Assembly: GCA_905250025.1 (NCBI GenBank)
Contig: CAJNOJ010000096.1
Location: 124,001 to 188,000 of the forward strand
From: Adineta ricciae
Lineage: Eukaryota; Rotifera; Eurotatoria; Adinetida; Adinetidae
Reading direction: 5' to 3'
DNA: 64,000 bases
Shown: positions 1 through 12,049 of the stretch, piece after piece
How the letters are laid out: each line of letters begins with the position of its first letter
How positions within the stretch are numbered: position 1 is the first letter of the stretch
The notes under the pieces: generated by a model
Seen by the model: only the letters and a program-made list of their open reading frames with translations
Database searches by the model: none
What the model was told of the DNA's origin: nothing
Made by a program: the position numbers and the translations under genes

Positions 1-496
1 GTTTCTTACCGTGTCTGATCAATCAAGTACTGCTCTTCATGTGCTTTTACGTATCAATATAATCTATACATTCTTTTGGTTCGTTCTCGAAATCCTTCTG
101 TTCATTTTCAAATACTATCAGCTGACTTATGCTGCCAATGCCTTTGGCTTAGAAATGGCAATTATATTTATGTTATGTTTCAACGAATTTATTCGACAAT
201 TCTTTGGTTTGAAGGGAAATTTAGTACTTGAAGCACCGTTACTTATTCTATTTATTATCTACGGACTCTTCTCCAGCGTTGGTTTTGTTTTCTTTCTCGT
301 TTTGCAATCGTACGCACAACGCGTCGAAATCCTTCTCTCAGCAATTGGTTTAGCCTTGATTGTCATCGAAATTATACTATCGATCATCACAATTATCCGC
401 AATAGTCGAGCGATGCCCATTTTAACCAAAGAACAAAAAGTCGAACGAATGAGACAAGCAACACTACGACTGGAAACATGGAAAAAAACCGATTAA
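1..496 (+). CDS. TMEM216/TMEM80-like ciliary transition-zone protein, 5' partial
   Basis: The open frame runs in from the left edge, so the start lies outside the window; the first in-frame codon that could be taken as a start is GTG, not a eukaryotic start. The remaining ~160 residues show four hydrophobic segments and the motif IRQFFGLKGNL, which matches the conserved IRLFFGTKGNL of TMEM216, followed by LQSYAQRVEILL where TMEM216 has LQTYVLRLEVIM. By family knowledge TMEM216 sits in the transition zone of cilia with the MKS/tectonic proteins. The short charged tail ends at TAA. TMEM80 or TMEM17 paralogues are alternatives, but the KGNL and LQTY-type motifs favour TMEM216. A coding exon boundary probably lies near base 28, where an AG precedes the conserved part. 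Confidence 0.75.
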   Translation, partial: FLTVSDQSSTALHVLLRINIIYTFFWFVLEILLFIFKYYQLTYAANAFGLEMAIIFMLCFNEFIRQFFGLKGNLVLEAPLLILFIIYGLFSSVGFVFFLVLQSYAQRVEILLSAIGLALIVIEIILSIITIIRNSRAMPILTKEQKVERMRQATLRLETWKKTD

Positions 497-758
497 AATC
501 GCACTCATACTTCTCTTTGTATCTCATAGATCGATAGACGCCAAAACTTGTTCATCAAATAAACAATCTCATTGAAAGTAACTTGTAGCATAGATCTGAT
601 CTGATTTCTAGAAGTATATATGTGATGATATTGAACACACATGTACAAAAAAAAGAACAATTTGAATTATCTTAATATCGAGAAATGTACAGAGAAGAAA
701 CTTCGTTTTTTTGTCGTTCACAAAAAAATTGAAACACTAAAATAAATCGGAAGACAAT

Positions 759-1774
759 CTAATCTGAATTTGAATCCGATTCGATATTAGGAATTGAGTC
801 TTCATCGCGTTTTTTCGTGCGTTTACTACCGCTTCCACTATGAACCTCAGCTGCGTGTTTCTTTCGCCATTTAGTACGTCTAAAAGAAAGCAAAGGAATA
901 GTCTAAAATTTCAATTTTACTTCAACAACATACCGATTTTGAAACCAAACCTACAGAAAAAAAACAATAAAAAGAGAGTTAACCGATTCGACTTCGAGGA
1001 ATATCTTTCTTACTTTAACTTGCGCTTCACTCATAGACAATTGCGATGCCAGTCGTGACCGTTCAGTTCCGGCTAGATATTTCGAACTTTCGAACATTTT
1101 TTCCAACGCGAAAATTTGATGGCCAGTAAATGTCGGCCGACTACTTTTCCGTTTCATATCTTTGATTGATTCATTTCCATTAGCCACTCCGGAATAATGT
1201 GTTACTTGCGAATTCTCAATCGGAACACCTAAATAGAGATTTGTTTATAAGAAAAAGCAATTAGAAGCAACGCTTTATTGATAACCTTTGGTAAAAAGAA
1301 GAAAATATAAACACACTTCAGACTGACTCGTCCGAGCACGAGAAAAAAATCAAAATAAATTATTCAAACGAATGACGTCGATGTGTACGGACGCATGTCG
1401 GTTCGTACATTGATGATGCCATTGTCTGTCATACATTTTCTAAACATCGATCTTATGTTCGAGTGGCTGCACTTTTGACTGCGTTTGATGACAATTTCAC
1501 GGTATACCGCGAGAGAAATCACATGTCCATCGATCATCATCATCATAGATCTGATTATCAATTAAATAATGACAGTGCAGAGGAGAAAGTTCTTGATCAT
1601 AGGTCATTCGTTTTTATTCATTTAGTGCCCATCTACCTTACCATTAAAATGATGTCATATACATTTCTTCCTTCTATTTTAATGGTGTACATGTCAATAC
1701 GTAATGATCATTTACCTTCAATAATATTAATTTTTCTCTCGCAAACAATGTAGACATGCAATGAAGCGTGTTTG

Positions 1775-1811
<37 letters not shown>

Positions 1812-3068
1812 TGACTTTTTCTGCGAGATTTCATATGGTTCATTGAGAAAATGTATGGGAGGATAGAGATTGTGTTGAGAACGGAAGCGGCATACGACAC
1901 ACTCTCATATATCTCGACTCTTATTTTGCTCGTTGTACTTTCTCAGATAATGTTCCGGCTCATTGATTTTACCTTCTGGACTCTTTCAATCAATTAATCT
2001 TATTTTTTGTTTTTCTCTCTCTTCGATCACGAATATTATGTGTTATTTCTTCGTAAGAAAAAAAAAGGTGTCATTTGCTGCTCATTAAATACGTGTTGAT
2101 CTCATTAAAAAAAGATAGTCGCATGCTTGTATTATATCTCAAAGGTGTTTAATAGGGATATGAAATGAAGGCTCGACGAACGTGTCAACAAATCAATTGA
2201 ACAACACGATATCGATATGTCTATTCATCACACTTAACAAAAACAGCTATCGTTCGTCGAGTGCCAATCGAAGACATTCTCCTTTTCTTAATGATTACAT
2301 GACTCGATGAAACTAAATGTGACACTTGATGAAAAAACGGAAATATCTTGTCATAATTCTGCTGTATTGCATAAAAAACGAGCTTATGCAGATGTAATGT
2401 GCCGGCGACAAATATTATAAATCATCCTTCCAATCATTGAATAGTCATTAAGGCATCGCATATGAATAGATCGATGATTATGTATATGAGGTATTGAGCA
2501 ACCTATTCCTCCTCCTCCTCCATCTTATTTTCTATACAATAGGATGCCATAAATGCGTCTGATGTAAAAAAAAACAGTAACGTTTCTTTTTTTGTTATTA
2601 TTTACCTTTTGTCCATGCCGCAGCAGACGGAGGCGAGATGTTGGCTTGTCCGATTGGTATTTGTGACCAATCATCTCGTGGAAGAAAACTATTTGTTGAT
2701 GGATGATGATGATGATTCTGTTGGATGTAATTGAATTGTGTTAAGTTTAATGTTGCCGGAGCATTCGAACGTGTCAAGAGGAAATCATTGGATAATGGGG
2801 GTGAACTTGCCGAACTTGAACTACATGGATTTGTATCGAAAAGGATTTTATTTGGCATTGTTGATTGAATGTAAGGATGTCGGTCCGATCCATTCGTCGC
2901 ACTTCCCGACGATGACGGAGTGAAGAAGGACGGAATAGGATTACCCGAAAACCAAAAGTTTGGTTGATGCTGATTCGATGCCGTTGCCGTTGATAACATC
3001 ATCTCATCAATCGATGATGAATTTTCAATTGCACTTGATGATATTGTCCAACAAGGTGGTAATAACAT
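759..3068 (-). CDS. Nkx6: Nkx6-class homeobox transcription factor
   Basis: Four coding exons can be joined in frame: 2606-3068, 1014-1228, a 17-base microexon at 934-950, and 759-879, giving about 271 residues. The homeodomain (about residues 181-240) carries [17 protein letters not shown] and [12 protein letters not shown], diagnostic for NK6 proteins (vertebrate RPTFSGQQIFALEKTFE, KYLAGPERARLA). The microexon supplies VWFQNR, the core of recognition helix 3, and exon 4 continues [11 protein letters not shown] as in Nkx6.1/6.2. The N-terminal part is Ser/Asn/His-rich with FWFSGNPI resembling the PIFWPGV region. The tail is basic then acidic ([10 protein letters not shown]). An acceptor-like AG lies 1 base before the ATG at 3068, suggesting a 5' UTR splice. 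Known role of the family: repressor in motor-neuron and pancreatic/foregut patterning. Confidence 0.93.
1777..1808. repeat. (AT)16 microsatellite in the large Nkx6 intron
   Basis: Sixteen uninterrupted AT dinucleotides lie inside the 1.38 kb first coding intron of the Nkx6 gene (1229-2605). This intron is by far the largest in the gene and holds no supported coding sequence. Confidence 0.95.
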
Positions 3069-3989
3069 ACTAAAAGCAAATGAAATATTGCTTTCATTAT
3101 ATGCATATCATATTAATGACTTACTACTACAAATCAACTATGATATAAACTTAAATATATTATCTCGAGGTTTTTTTTTTCAAGTAATGGATGTTATTTG
3201 TTTTTAATACGGATGGGATAAAAGAGAACGAGACAATATATGTTGAAGGAAAAATATCTATATGATTAGATTTCCGTTCGAACAATTAATCAAGTATTAC
3301 TTGTCGTCGCGTTTCTTTGGACTGCTTGAGTGTATATGTGTGAATCGCTTTTCGATAGATATTTTTATTTGTTCCTTTCTCTTTCTCTTTCTCGTCTTAC
3401 TCGTCGTCGATTTTTTTCTCTTCTCTACTTTGCATCAATCGCTTTTGCTTCACACAGAACGGATCAATTCCTGATTGGCTCATTTCAGCGACTATTTCCA
3501 TTCGTTCCGTAAAAAAAGAAGAGAGAATGTGTGCATCCCAACGAGACTATTCAGATTGTGTAAATATCGATTTCTAATTAAATATTCCAAACTATCGATC
3601 AAAACTTTCTCTTTTTCGAAAAAGTTTTTCCATTTTACGTACATTCGGGAATAATTAATCGATGCATATATGTCTTTCTCTAGCGTAGGATGCATAAAAT
3701 AAATGGTCTCATCTACCAAACGAATCAAATTGCAATTATGTCCGTCACTCGTCGTTTTTTCTCATATATAAACAAGGCAAATGAGAAAGGAGAAGATATG
3801 TCAAACGGAGAGAGAGAGAGAGAAAACGTTGAAAGTAATGAATGCAAAAGCAGCGTATATATCATTAAATGTCTTTAATTGTTGATCGGAAGTTATAGCG
3901 TTAGTTTATTCAGGAAAAAAGTTTGGGGTTAAAAAGTGAGTTGCATTTAGCTAACTACTAAAAATGTTCCGTAGAAGTTTTCTTTTCTG
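3069..3989. other. Non-coding stretch between the GST 3' end and Nkx6
   Basis: No open frame here resembles a protein. It contains pyrimidine-rich runs (about 3372-3425) and a purine run of GA repeats (about 3809-3822). It should include the Nkx6 5' UTR/promoter and the GST 3' UTR, both minus-strand genes. Confidence 0.5.
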
Positions 3990-4811
3990 TTATTTCGACA
4001 TGCTTTTCTTTAAACGCATGGAGAAAACATGTGCTTGATCAAAGTGCGGTTGAGTTTCTTTCTTCACGCGTTCCATCCATTCTTGAACACGAGGAAATTT
4101 TTTTGCGTCGAAATCATAACCAGCTGATATCGGTTGCATCATTTCACAGACACCTATAGAACATTTTAAACGATATTAGTCTTCCCATGTTCTATAGAAA
4201 CTCACCAAGTAGATCAGAGATTGTGATATGGCTTCCGGCGACATAGGTCGATCGTTTGAGCCAAACGTTTTCCAAATGACCAGTTGATTCTTCCCATTTA
4301 TTTCGACATTTCTCTAGCTCTTTCTCATTCGGTGGTTTACCAGTCATAGTCGGGATGATAACCTAGACTAAGAATTGAATATTTCGAGTTCAAATCGATC
4401 TTCATAATTGTTACTTTAGAACGAAACAATGCTGTACCATTCATACGTAGATTAGTATGTTGCCAATGATTGTACTCATCAACTCGTGCTCGGTCTTTCA
4501 GTTCTTTCGGATACCAATCATATTTTTTATGTTTCTCGCAAAGATAAGTAAGAATGGCCACACTAAAGCAGATCAAATGAGAGATCCGTTCTCCCATCTC
4601 TGGCCAATTACCTTTCCGTGAGAACAAAACCCGAGTCATCAATCACCGGAACTCTTCGAAACGGATTCAATTGACCGTATTCATCTGTCATATGTTCAAG
4701 CTTTCTTAACGCAACCTCTTTAGCTTCGTATGGAATGCCAGTCATTTTCAGAAAAATGTACAAAGCCCGGCACGGCTGTGACATTAAATCGTAGTAATAC
4801 TTTAGTGCCAT
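3990..4811 (-). CDS. Theta-class glutathione S-transferase
   Basis: Exons 4612-4811, 4415-4562, 4206-4362 and 3990-4153 join in frame to 222 residues, the usual GST length. The N-terminal thioredoxin-like domain begins MALKYYYDLMSQPCRA; the Ser in LMSQPCRA matches the catalytic Ser of theta GSTs (LLSQPCRA), and the glutathione-binding segment reads RRVPVIDDS then LTESVAILTYL. The alpha-helical C-terminal domain includes WQHTNLRMNGTALF and the N-capping segment HITISDLLGV. The start was set at 4811 to match the family; a longer ATG frame from 4856 exists, but TTATTTCCAG directly before 4811 looks like a splice acceptor. Expected role: cytosolic conjugation of glutathione to electrophiles. The exact GSTT subtype cannot be decided. 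Confidence 0.92.
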
Positions 4812-5163
4812 CTGGAAATAATCGAAACTATGACGAAAGATTTCGAAAAGAGACATGATTTAATCAAATAATAATAATTATTAAATTTCTCTTATTTAAA
4901 CGGGAAAAAGGCAAAAAATATACATAAATTGAATAAAAACAAACAGACATCTCTATCAGCACATTGGCGAAGAAAATTTGATCGTACAATCTAATACTAT
5001 GAAGAAAACGAGCAAAGAATTTTGATAATCAACTTTGTGTTTTTGTTCGATATGAAATTACACGAGTAGAAGAAGAAAAAAGGCACTAAAAGAAAGCAAA
5101 AAGGTGAATGAGATCAGTAAAGAAAATCCAGAAAAACAATGAAGGTATTGATTTCTATTTTGA
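4812..5163. other. Intergenic between GST and WDR47
   Basis: Short AT-rich spacer of 352 bases between two minus-strand genes. It holds the WDR47 3' UTR and the GST 5' leader. No coding or structural signal was recognised. Confidence 0.5.
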
Positions 5164-8100
5164 TTATGATGTCGGTCCAAGATTGGATAGAGCTGAAAGC
5201 GATGGTGCCCACACGATGCATGTTCGATCAGCACTTGACGTCACGAATGACATTTCATTTGGATGCCTAGAAAATAAGGTGATATGTTAGACTCGAAATG
5301 AAGAAAACTCGTCAGCTTTCACCATCGTGCTTGGATAATTTTATCAGTATGAGCAGCGACATTGGATAGAACTAATGGTTTAGTTAAATCACCTAAACAA
5401 CGATTTCAAATCGAAATAGAATCGTTCTGAATGTAGTGAACGAACCATTTAGACTGGTCATCACGACCTTTTTGTCGTATGAAGCTGTCAATAAGTAATA
5501 CGAATGTACAGAGAAACGAACACTTCGAATTTCGCTTGAATGCGGTTGATAAGCTTGAACTACACGTTTTCCACGAAGATCATAGAGCAAACACGTCGCA
5601 TCTTCATATCCGGCGGCTAATAATTGACCGGAATTATCCACAGCGACAGCTGCAACTGCACTATCTATTGAATTCGAAAACAAAATCAGTAGTTCAAAGT
5701 TTTTCGTTTCTGATCGCGAATTACTTGACGAACGTGGTGCAATGACATGAACACAATCTGGTTGACGAATATCCCATATACGTGATGTACCATCTTGACT
5801 AGCCGAAACAAAACTACATGCATCCCATGTATACAATGAATAAATATGACCTAAAATGAAAGTTGATCAGAATTCTGTATTGATAAATAGATACATTTCG
5901 AAAATCGACGACTTTTGTGCTTAGTGTTCAATGTTTGTACCTCGCGAAGGCAAATTCCGTGCCCCTTCCCCTCCGGATGCCTTTCGTTCGTGTAAATAGC
6001 ATAATTAAGACAAAAGCCATGTTTTTTCTACATTGTTTCATCTGCATCGATAACCTTTCCAAGTCATCAATCATTCTGCTCTGATTTATTAAGTAATATG
6101 ACTGTCAACAGTTTTTATTGGCTCTTACCTTGATGGCCATTAAAACTCTTGATCGGCATTTGCTTCTTAACATCGGTTACATAAATTTTACAATCACCTG
6201 CACCACCACTCAATAAAATCGAATCATCCGTTAGATTGTCATGCATAAATATAAGATCACGAACAGTGCCATTATGATGTGTCAGTTCGATTTCAGTATC
6301 TAAAACAACACAAAGCTCATCGCCGTCTCTCACGTCATTTCTCTTACTATTCAAATCATCATCCGGTCGATCCATATTCAATCGAACGATTTTAATCAAT
6401 TTATCATTCGATCCTGTTGCAATCAATTTTCCGCTTGGTGACCAGCCCATACAATAAATGCTTCCTAAATGATGCTTTCCTCTCTTGTAGAGAACTTTCG
6501 CAGGCTTCGGAATGGAATCCGATCGAATATTTTTTAGATCAGGATAGGCACAAACGCGGAGCATCTTCGAATTTGAACCGACAGCAAAATATTTGCCGGT
6601 CGGATGAACACTGACTGAACGTATGGCTTGAACATCTTCAATCGATACCAATGGAATAAATGCTGGTGAACGAGCGATATCCTAATAGAATAGAATTTTG
6701 TGTAAAACGTATAAAAAGAGAATGGATGAATAAAGTACCTCAAGCGAATCATATTTAGTAACTTCATTGATTTCCCGTATCATTGGACTATTAACTAAAA
6801 AAGAAGGAGAGGATCGTTTCTAGAATAGATTAAAGATTTATTGAACTTACCAAGTTGTTTGTGTAGTTCGTTTCGTCGAATTTCTTGTTCATCAAATTGT
6901 TTCAGGATTTCCGCTCGACTTTTCTGATATTCCTGATTAAGAATAAAACGAAATACTAGTTCTTTTATACTCCGTAGTGAAGATTTACTTTGAGTAAACG
7001 GTCAGCTTGAGCGTCTGAACCTATTGACCGATTACCGTTTTCGGGCGATATGATGCCTGTCACTCCGTTCAGTGATTTGACCGTTGGTGTCGTAACACTG
7101 CGTTTCGGTGATTGGGATCGATAAGAATTTGTCGGAGAAGATTTATTTTCTATAGGTGAAAACGAACTGGGCGGTGGCGGTAAAGGTGGCGAAGGTGGAG
7201 GAGGTGTTTCTTCATAAAGAACTTCTTCAACAGTTGGTAGATTAACTGTCGTCGATGTCGCATTATTATTATTATTATTAACACCATTATCTTTTAGATT
7301 ACATATTGCCAGTGATCGACTCATGTCATTGACAAAATTTCGATTATAATCACCGAAGATTTGTGAGCGGAGAAGACCGTAAGATAACCCATCGTATTGC
7401 GGTGCTAGTGAACGTGACATTAGTTCTGTGGAGCGTGGTTTACCAGTAGGGGTTGCATTGAATGGAAACATGGTTTGCGGTTTAAACGGTGTACTCAAAA
7501 CATGCTCAGCCCATGTGGCTTCGAGAACTGGTCTTTGAAATTTATCCACATTTAAGGTTAAAGATTTTTGCTCGAATGGACACGAAAAGATTTCCGTTGG
7601 TAAAGCATGAAGCCATGAAAGAAGAGAAACATCAGTATCTGATAAACGTGTATTGAGTAGTAGAGAATTGGGGTCACTAATATCAATGGTTTCCTCTGTA
7701 TTTGTGGCACGTGCTTGGCAATGTTCAACACACGATTCGTAGAGAAGACCTTTAATAAGCAGTTGAATCAAACGATCACCTTGGGCTATTGGAATCGTCG
7801 GCTTGTCCACCTATGAACGAAGATCGAAATGCAGTTGTTATGTATGTGTGAGTAAGTCCTACTTGCAAAAAGCGATGCACTAATGGGAAAACTTCTTCGA
7901 AACATTGCATTCGGCCCGCACTTGGATTCCAATTGGCATAGTCTGTGTGATCTTGTAGACGTTTCAATGTTAATAAAAAAGATAGTTTTTTATATTCTTG
8001 TTCATTTGGTGCAAATGGTCTTAAATCATTGAGAAATCTAAAATGCGAAAGCAACAATTCAATTTTGTCTGACAGACTCAAAACAGTGTGATTTACTTGA

Positions 8101-8543
8101 CGATCTGTTCTACAGATAGATCATTTTCGATTTGTGCTTCAGTCTTTAAACATAATAACTCTAAAAATTGGTATTTCAAAACAATGTAAATAAATTGCTT
8201 CGCATCGAATGACTCGATCGTTTTCAATGGCTGTACGAAATCAATGACATCATCCCATTGTCCGTCCAAGATAAGTTGTCGTAAGAAAAGTACATCTTCC
8301 GAAAATGAACCATTAATAATACCTAGAAGAAAAAGCCAGACATCGTTTAACAAAACAATGTGAGTGAAAACAGATATGAATCGATATAATTGCTTTTTAA
8401 AACTCACCTGTTTCACGTTCGATATCGAGCATACTAATATACAGTTCACGTCGTTGAAGAAAATCGAGAATAAGCTTGACTGCATCGCGTTCGGATAATG
8501 CGACATTAACTCGTAAATTGCTAGTACCATTCGTCGAAGACAT
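5164..8543 (-). CDS. WDR47: WDR47 (nemitin) orthologue, WD40 protein
   Basis: Many exons with short introns. Exon 1 (8408-8543) starts MSSTNGTSNLRV and carries a LisH-type helix ending ELYISMLDIERETG. Exon 2 continues [21 protein letters not shown], nearly identical to WDR47 ([21 protein letters not shown]), forming the CTLH region. The middle keeps MQCFEEVF and LLYESCVEHCQ, then a Pro/Ser/Asn-rich linker and a coiled coil. The C-terminal WD40 domain includes VQAIRSVSVHPTGKYFAVGS, KHHLGSIYCMGWSPSGK and LYDLRGKRVVQAYQPHSS. The last exon ends SSADRTCIVWAPSL, as the final blade in WDR47. Known family role: microtubule-associated protein in neurons and cilia, including stabilisation with camsaps. 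The intron at about 5853-6125 contains a GC-rich hairpin. Confidence 0.93.
5945..5986. other. GC-rich hairpin inside a WDR47 intron
   Basis: CGAAGGCA (5945-5952) pairs with TGCCTTTCG (5978-5986) with one bulge, and TCCG (5956-5959) pairs with CGGA (5974-5977), leaving a C/T-rich 14-base loop. The 42-base element stands out from its AT-rich intron. Function unknown; it could be a small structured RNA or a transposon remnant. Confidence 0.45.
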
Positions 8544-9063
8544 TATCTAGATGCGAAGCAAAAATGTCAATAGAGATGCTTGTGTACTCGCAACACAGAA
8601 TTGAAGAAGGCAACAAAAAAAAGAGAGATGAGAACAAGAGAGCGAGAGAGAAGAATAAAAGGTAGGCATACACACATACCATATAGACGATAGTTTGTTT
8701 GTCCAGTTAACACGAACAAGAGAAATGAGTATGAAGGCAAGATGACTACCGGTGGCGATGAGTTGTTCGATACATACGAATGAACAATGAACACAAGAAT
8801 AAAATATATTGCCGATAGAGAATAAGTTATGAACGAAAATCTCATAGACACGGTGCAATTTCCTCTATTTGTTTTTTCAATCGACTAGATGTCGCTATTC
8901 TTTGGCTCGAGCAATTAGAAGATATAGATCGTAATTGTAACAGCGAATAGAATAAATATTTATTTGAACACAAAATTGCAGAAATAGAAATATTTACTGT
9001 TCTATATACAAGAAAAAAAGAAAGAAAAGTATGTAAAGTTCGTCGAAGGTAACGATTGCTCAT
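8544..9063. other. Intergenic between WDR47 and an unrecognised gene
   Basis: 520 bases without a convincing gene. Purine-rich GAGA tracts lie around 8620-8650. A TCTAG acceptor-like site sits 3 bases upstream of the WDR47 ATG, as at several other starts in the window. Confidence 0.5.
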
Positions 9064-11524
9064 TCAACTTTGTCGGTGACCGCAAGCTGTTTCTGAAAAT
9101 GAGAAATATTCAATTGAAATCTAGTTTACACGAGCAACTTGGCATACTTACCAGCATCTGCATAATCAATATCCGTATCGAGAAGTTGGAGTTTTTCAAG
9201 ACTAGTCGATTCATATGGATTTTTGCCTAGTTTAACTGTTTCCAAAACGCTTTCCTTCAAAACCGTCAGGTGTAGACTTCTCATTTCGACATAAGGACGC
9301 GATGGTATTTGGATTCTCTTGTGTGTTACGCCACGAAACTCATGGAATTTCAAAGGTTGACCGTCAACTTCCACGAGCAAACCTGAAACGAATATGATTG
9401 TAAGCGATTAAGAGCAAATACGCAAAAAATTACCGTTTTTTTCACTTTCGGTATTCAACGGCACCTGTATTATATCCCTGCCACATCGGCAAAGCTTTTT
9501 CGGAGATATCTCTTCTTCCAAAACAGCTAAGCGTTTCGTACCTTTACCTAAAAAAGAAATTCTGATTATATCTGTGCCTACACGACGCCATGTATGTTTA
9601 ACTTACTTTCTTCAATCCAAGACGAATGGATGACCCCGGATATCTGTTCTAAGGTTTGTTCCTTCGTTAGACAACAAATGCAAACTAATAGTCTGCACAG
9701 TTTGTGCACCTGTTTTTCAATTGTATTGTCTATTGTATTATCGCATTGATAACGATTAAAGACATACATTTCCAATCTGTAATAGAGACAGAATTCTAAT
9801 TTCGATCGGTTTGTCAAATAGTGCATCTTACGTCTTTTCACACTTGTTATATTCTTCGTCTGTCACGCGATAGAGAATGCTTTGATTGTTGGGATTGTAT
9901 CCGTACTCTGCGCTAATGACGAGATCGGAAAGCGATGGCCGTGTGTTATTTTCTAGGCACTCTGGCTTAATTGTCGTTTCCGGTGGTATCAGAACTTTTG
10001 TTGGATGTGGTTTGCCATCATAAGATAACAATTGAGCAACAATATATAAACTCTTCGCATCATGTTTGGTTAGTTCCGACCACTGAAATAGAAGTAAATG
10101 GGTGAAATAATCTGATGAAATGTTTCAAGACTTACTGTCACAGTTAATCCTTTAAGGTTGTTTTCTGAATGAATTGGAGTCCGTTCTCCCTTGCTTAAGC
10201 ACTTGATATAACGCGCCTTCAAAAATTCCAATGGCTCTTCCTTAAGCTCTAGCTTGGACAGAATTTTTCCCGATGGAATTGGTAGCAAGTTTGATAATAA
10301 TTCTGAAAGACTTGGTTTTGGAACAGTAGATGGTGATACATCTGTGGTGGTTTGAAATTGTTCATTCAACTGGCCATGATTCTCTTCGCTGGGCGCTATT
10401 TAACAAAAGAAATCATCTTCGGAGTTGCAGATGCGAAGACATACCTGAAACTCGTTTTTCGGCCGTTTCGTTTGTTTGTTTCGCGTCAAGAGTTGCATTT
10501 TGCGTCTGATTATTCTCACGCATGATTTCGGCAATGTGTCGAAAAACATCCATCAGAGTTCGCACTGGTATTTCGAGTTTGGTTTCGAAATCCGTAGGAA
10601 ACGAAACTGGTTGTTGCAGAGCGTGTTCTAGTATAGATAAAGTTACAAGTTTCATAGGATTGATTATGACTAGAAAAGTAACCTCTGTCTTCAATGTAAG
10701 ATGGTAGAGACGTTAAAATTGGTTTCATATCTTCGATCATACCATGCAGATGTCCTAAGATATAGCGAGCATCTTCATACATATTCACACTTTGCTCGTT
10801 GCAATTGATTTGCTCTAAATGAAGCATAACGTCGGAATCAATGTTTTGCTGGATGTCATTAAAAATGTAGATTAGATCATAGCTAAATCAGCTGAAGCGA
10901 ATTGTCGCGTACATTGTAATATTCTCGCGACTTGTATATTCGATTATTCAACTACCTCAGTGTAGACGATGCGAAACGGCATCTACAACTTACACTTACT
11001 ATTCGTTTTGCATACCGAAACGAGGAGAAAAACGAGCAATTAGTAAAACATTTTCTTACCATTTGCTACGTTCTGTACAGTTTCGTTTTGTTCTGATGTG
11101 TTTGCTAGCAGGTCTAAAATTCGTACAGAAGATATGTTAATCAATTTCTCATTGTAAAAAGTACTTACGGCCATCAAGACTGGGTTCAGGCGAGACCTGA
11201 CTATCTATCTCAATTTCGTTGGACGCAGATGGCACATCGACGTCTACTGGATGAGTTTCCTCCGGCGGTTGGGTATGCTTTTGTTCTTCGCATGATATTG
11301 CAGTGGATGTGATACTGGTTTCCTCAGGAATTTGACCATCGTGCGTATGTTCCATCTGTAGTGGATTACTCGAAGGTGGCGGCTCGACATCGAGTGAACT
11401 TCAAATAGACGAAGATATCGAAATAATAAATCAGTTTTCATAATAATACGTACTGTGAAGTACCACCGAAACGTACATTAATATGAGACACGTTCTCTGA
11501 TGAATGGTCGATAGTGGACGTCAT
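9064..11524 (-). CDS. Large unrecognised multi-exon protein
   Basis: A chain of about ten exons joined by 50-70 base introns can be read with consistent phase from ATG at 11524 to TGA at 9064-9066; the join near 10850-11060 is uncertain. The N-terminus (MTSTIDHSSENVSHINVRF) leads into an acidic Glu/Pro/Thr-rich low-complexity region. It is followed by a helical segment (ARYILGHLHGMIEDMKPIL, then IPVRTLMDVFRHIAEIMREN), a conserved-looking block (KPSLSELLSNLLPIPSG), and a folded C-terminal part with YDGKPHPTKVLIPPETT and a possible metal site LCRCGRD. It ends ETACGHRQS. I do not recognise the family. The helical segment loosely recalls the middle of BAG6, but no ubiquitin-like or BAG-type domain is visible, so no function is assigned. 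Confidence 0.6.
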
Positions 11525-12049
11525 TGCAAAGTTATTGGACGTGAGATAAGAAAGTACTTGATAAGAGATAAACTGTAAATTCAAGCTTGAGATCGAGAAG
11601 ACAAATGCTAAATGATGAAATCCTGTTATTGCATACAGTCGCTTTCTGATTGGCGGTTTGCCTAATGGAAAAAGGAAAGAAAAAAAAACTACGTCACCGG
11701 AAAATTTACGATGACTAATGTATGACGGGTACGATATAAATTCTGACCGATACAATACGTTTTAAAATAAGTGCATTCTATTTTTGAGGAAAGGAAGATT
11801 TAACGGCGCATTCACAAACAAGAGCGTATGGATTTTTGAGAAAGTTCCTATTGACCTCGATCGATAAAATCAGAGAGCATTTTAGAATGAGTAGATGATT
11901 TACCGCGTTTATGATACGATGTCGTATCTAAAGAGTGTTTTATATTTATTAACAGAGTAAAATTATCGTTAAAAATTACTAAACAGAAAACATTGTGAAA
12001 CATTAAGTTTAAATTCTTAAACAACGAATATATGATGGAGTCGAAGGTC

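Noticed and set aside
840-1058. Plus-strand frame starting [17 protein letters not shown]
   Set aside because: It runs antisense across Nkx6 exons and introns and has no family resemblance; the minus-strand homeodomain explains the region.
951-1187. Reading the Nkx6 frame straight on past QVKV as the end of the gene
   Set aside because: After QVK the frame enters an intron (GTAAGA donor); the microexon and last exon restore WFQNRRTKW.
4812-4856. 45-base N-terminal extension of the GST (MSLFEIFRHS...)
   Set aside because: GSTT proteins start at the equivalent of 4811, and TTATTTCCAG there is a good acceptor, so the extension is probably leader or intron.
9064-11524. BAG6 identity for the large unrecognised protein
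   Set aside because: Only a loose helical pattern in the middle region is similar; the ubiquitin-like N-terminus and the BAG6 C-terminal motifs are absent.
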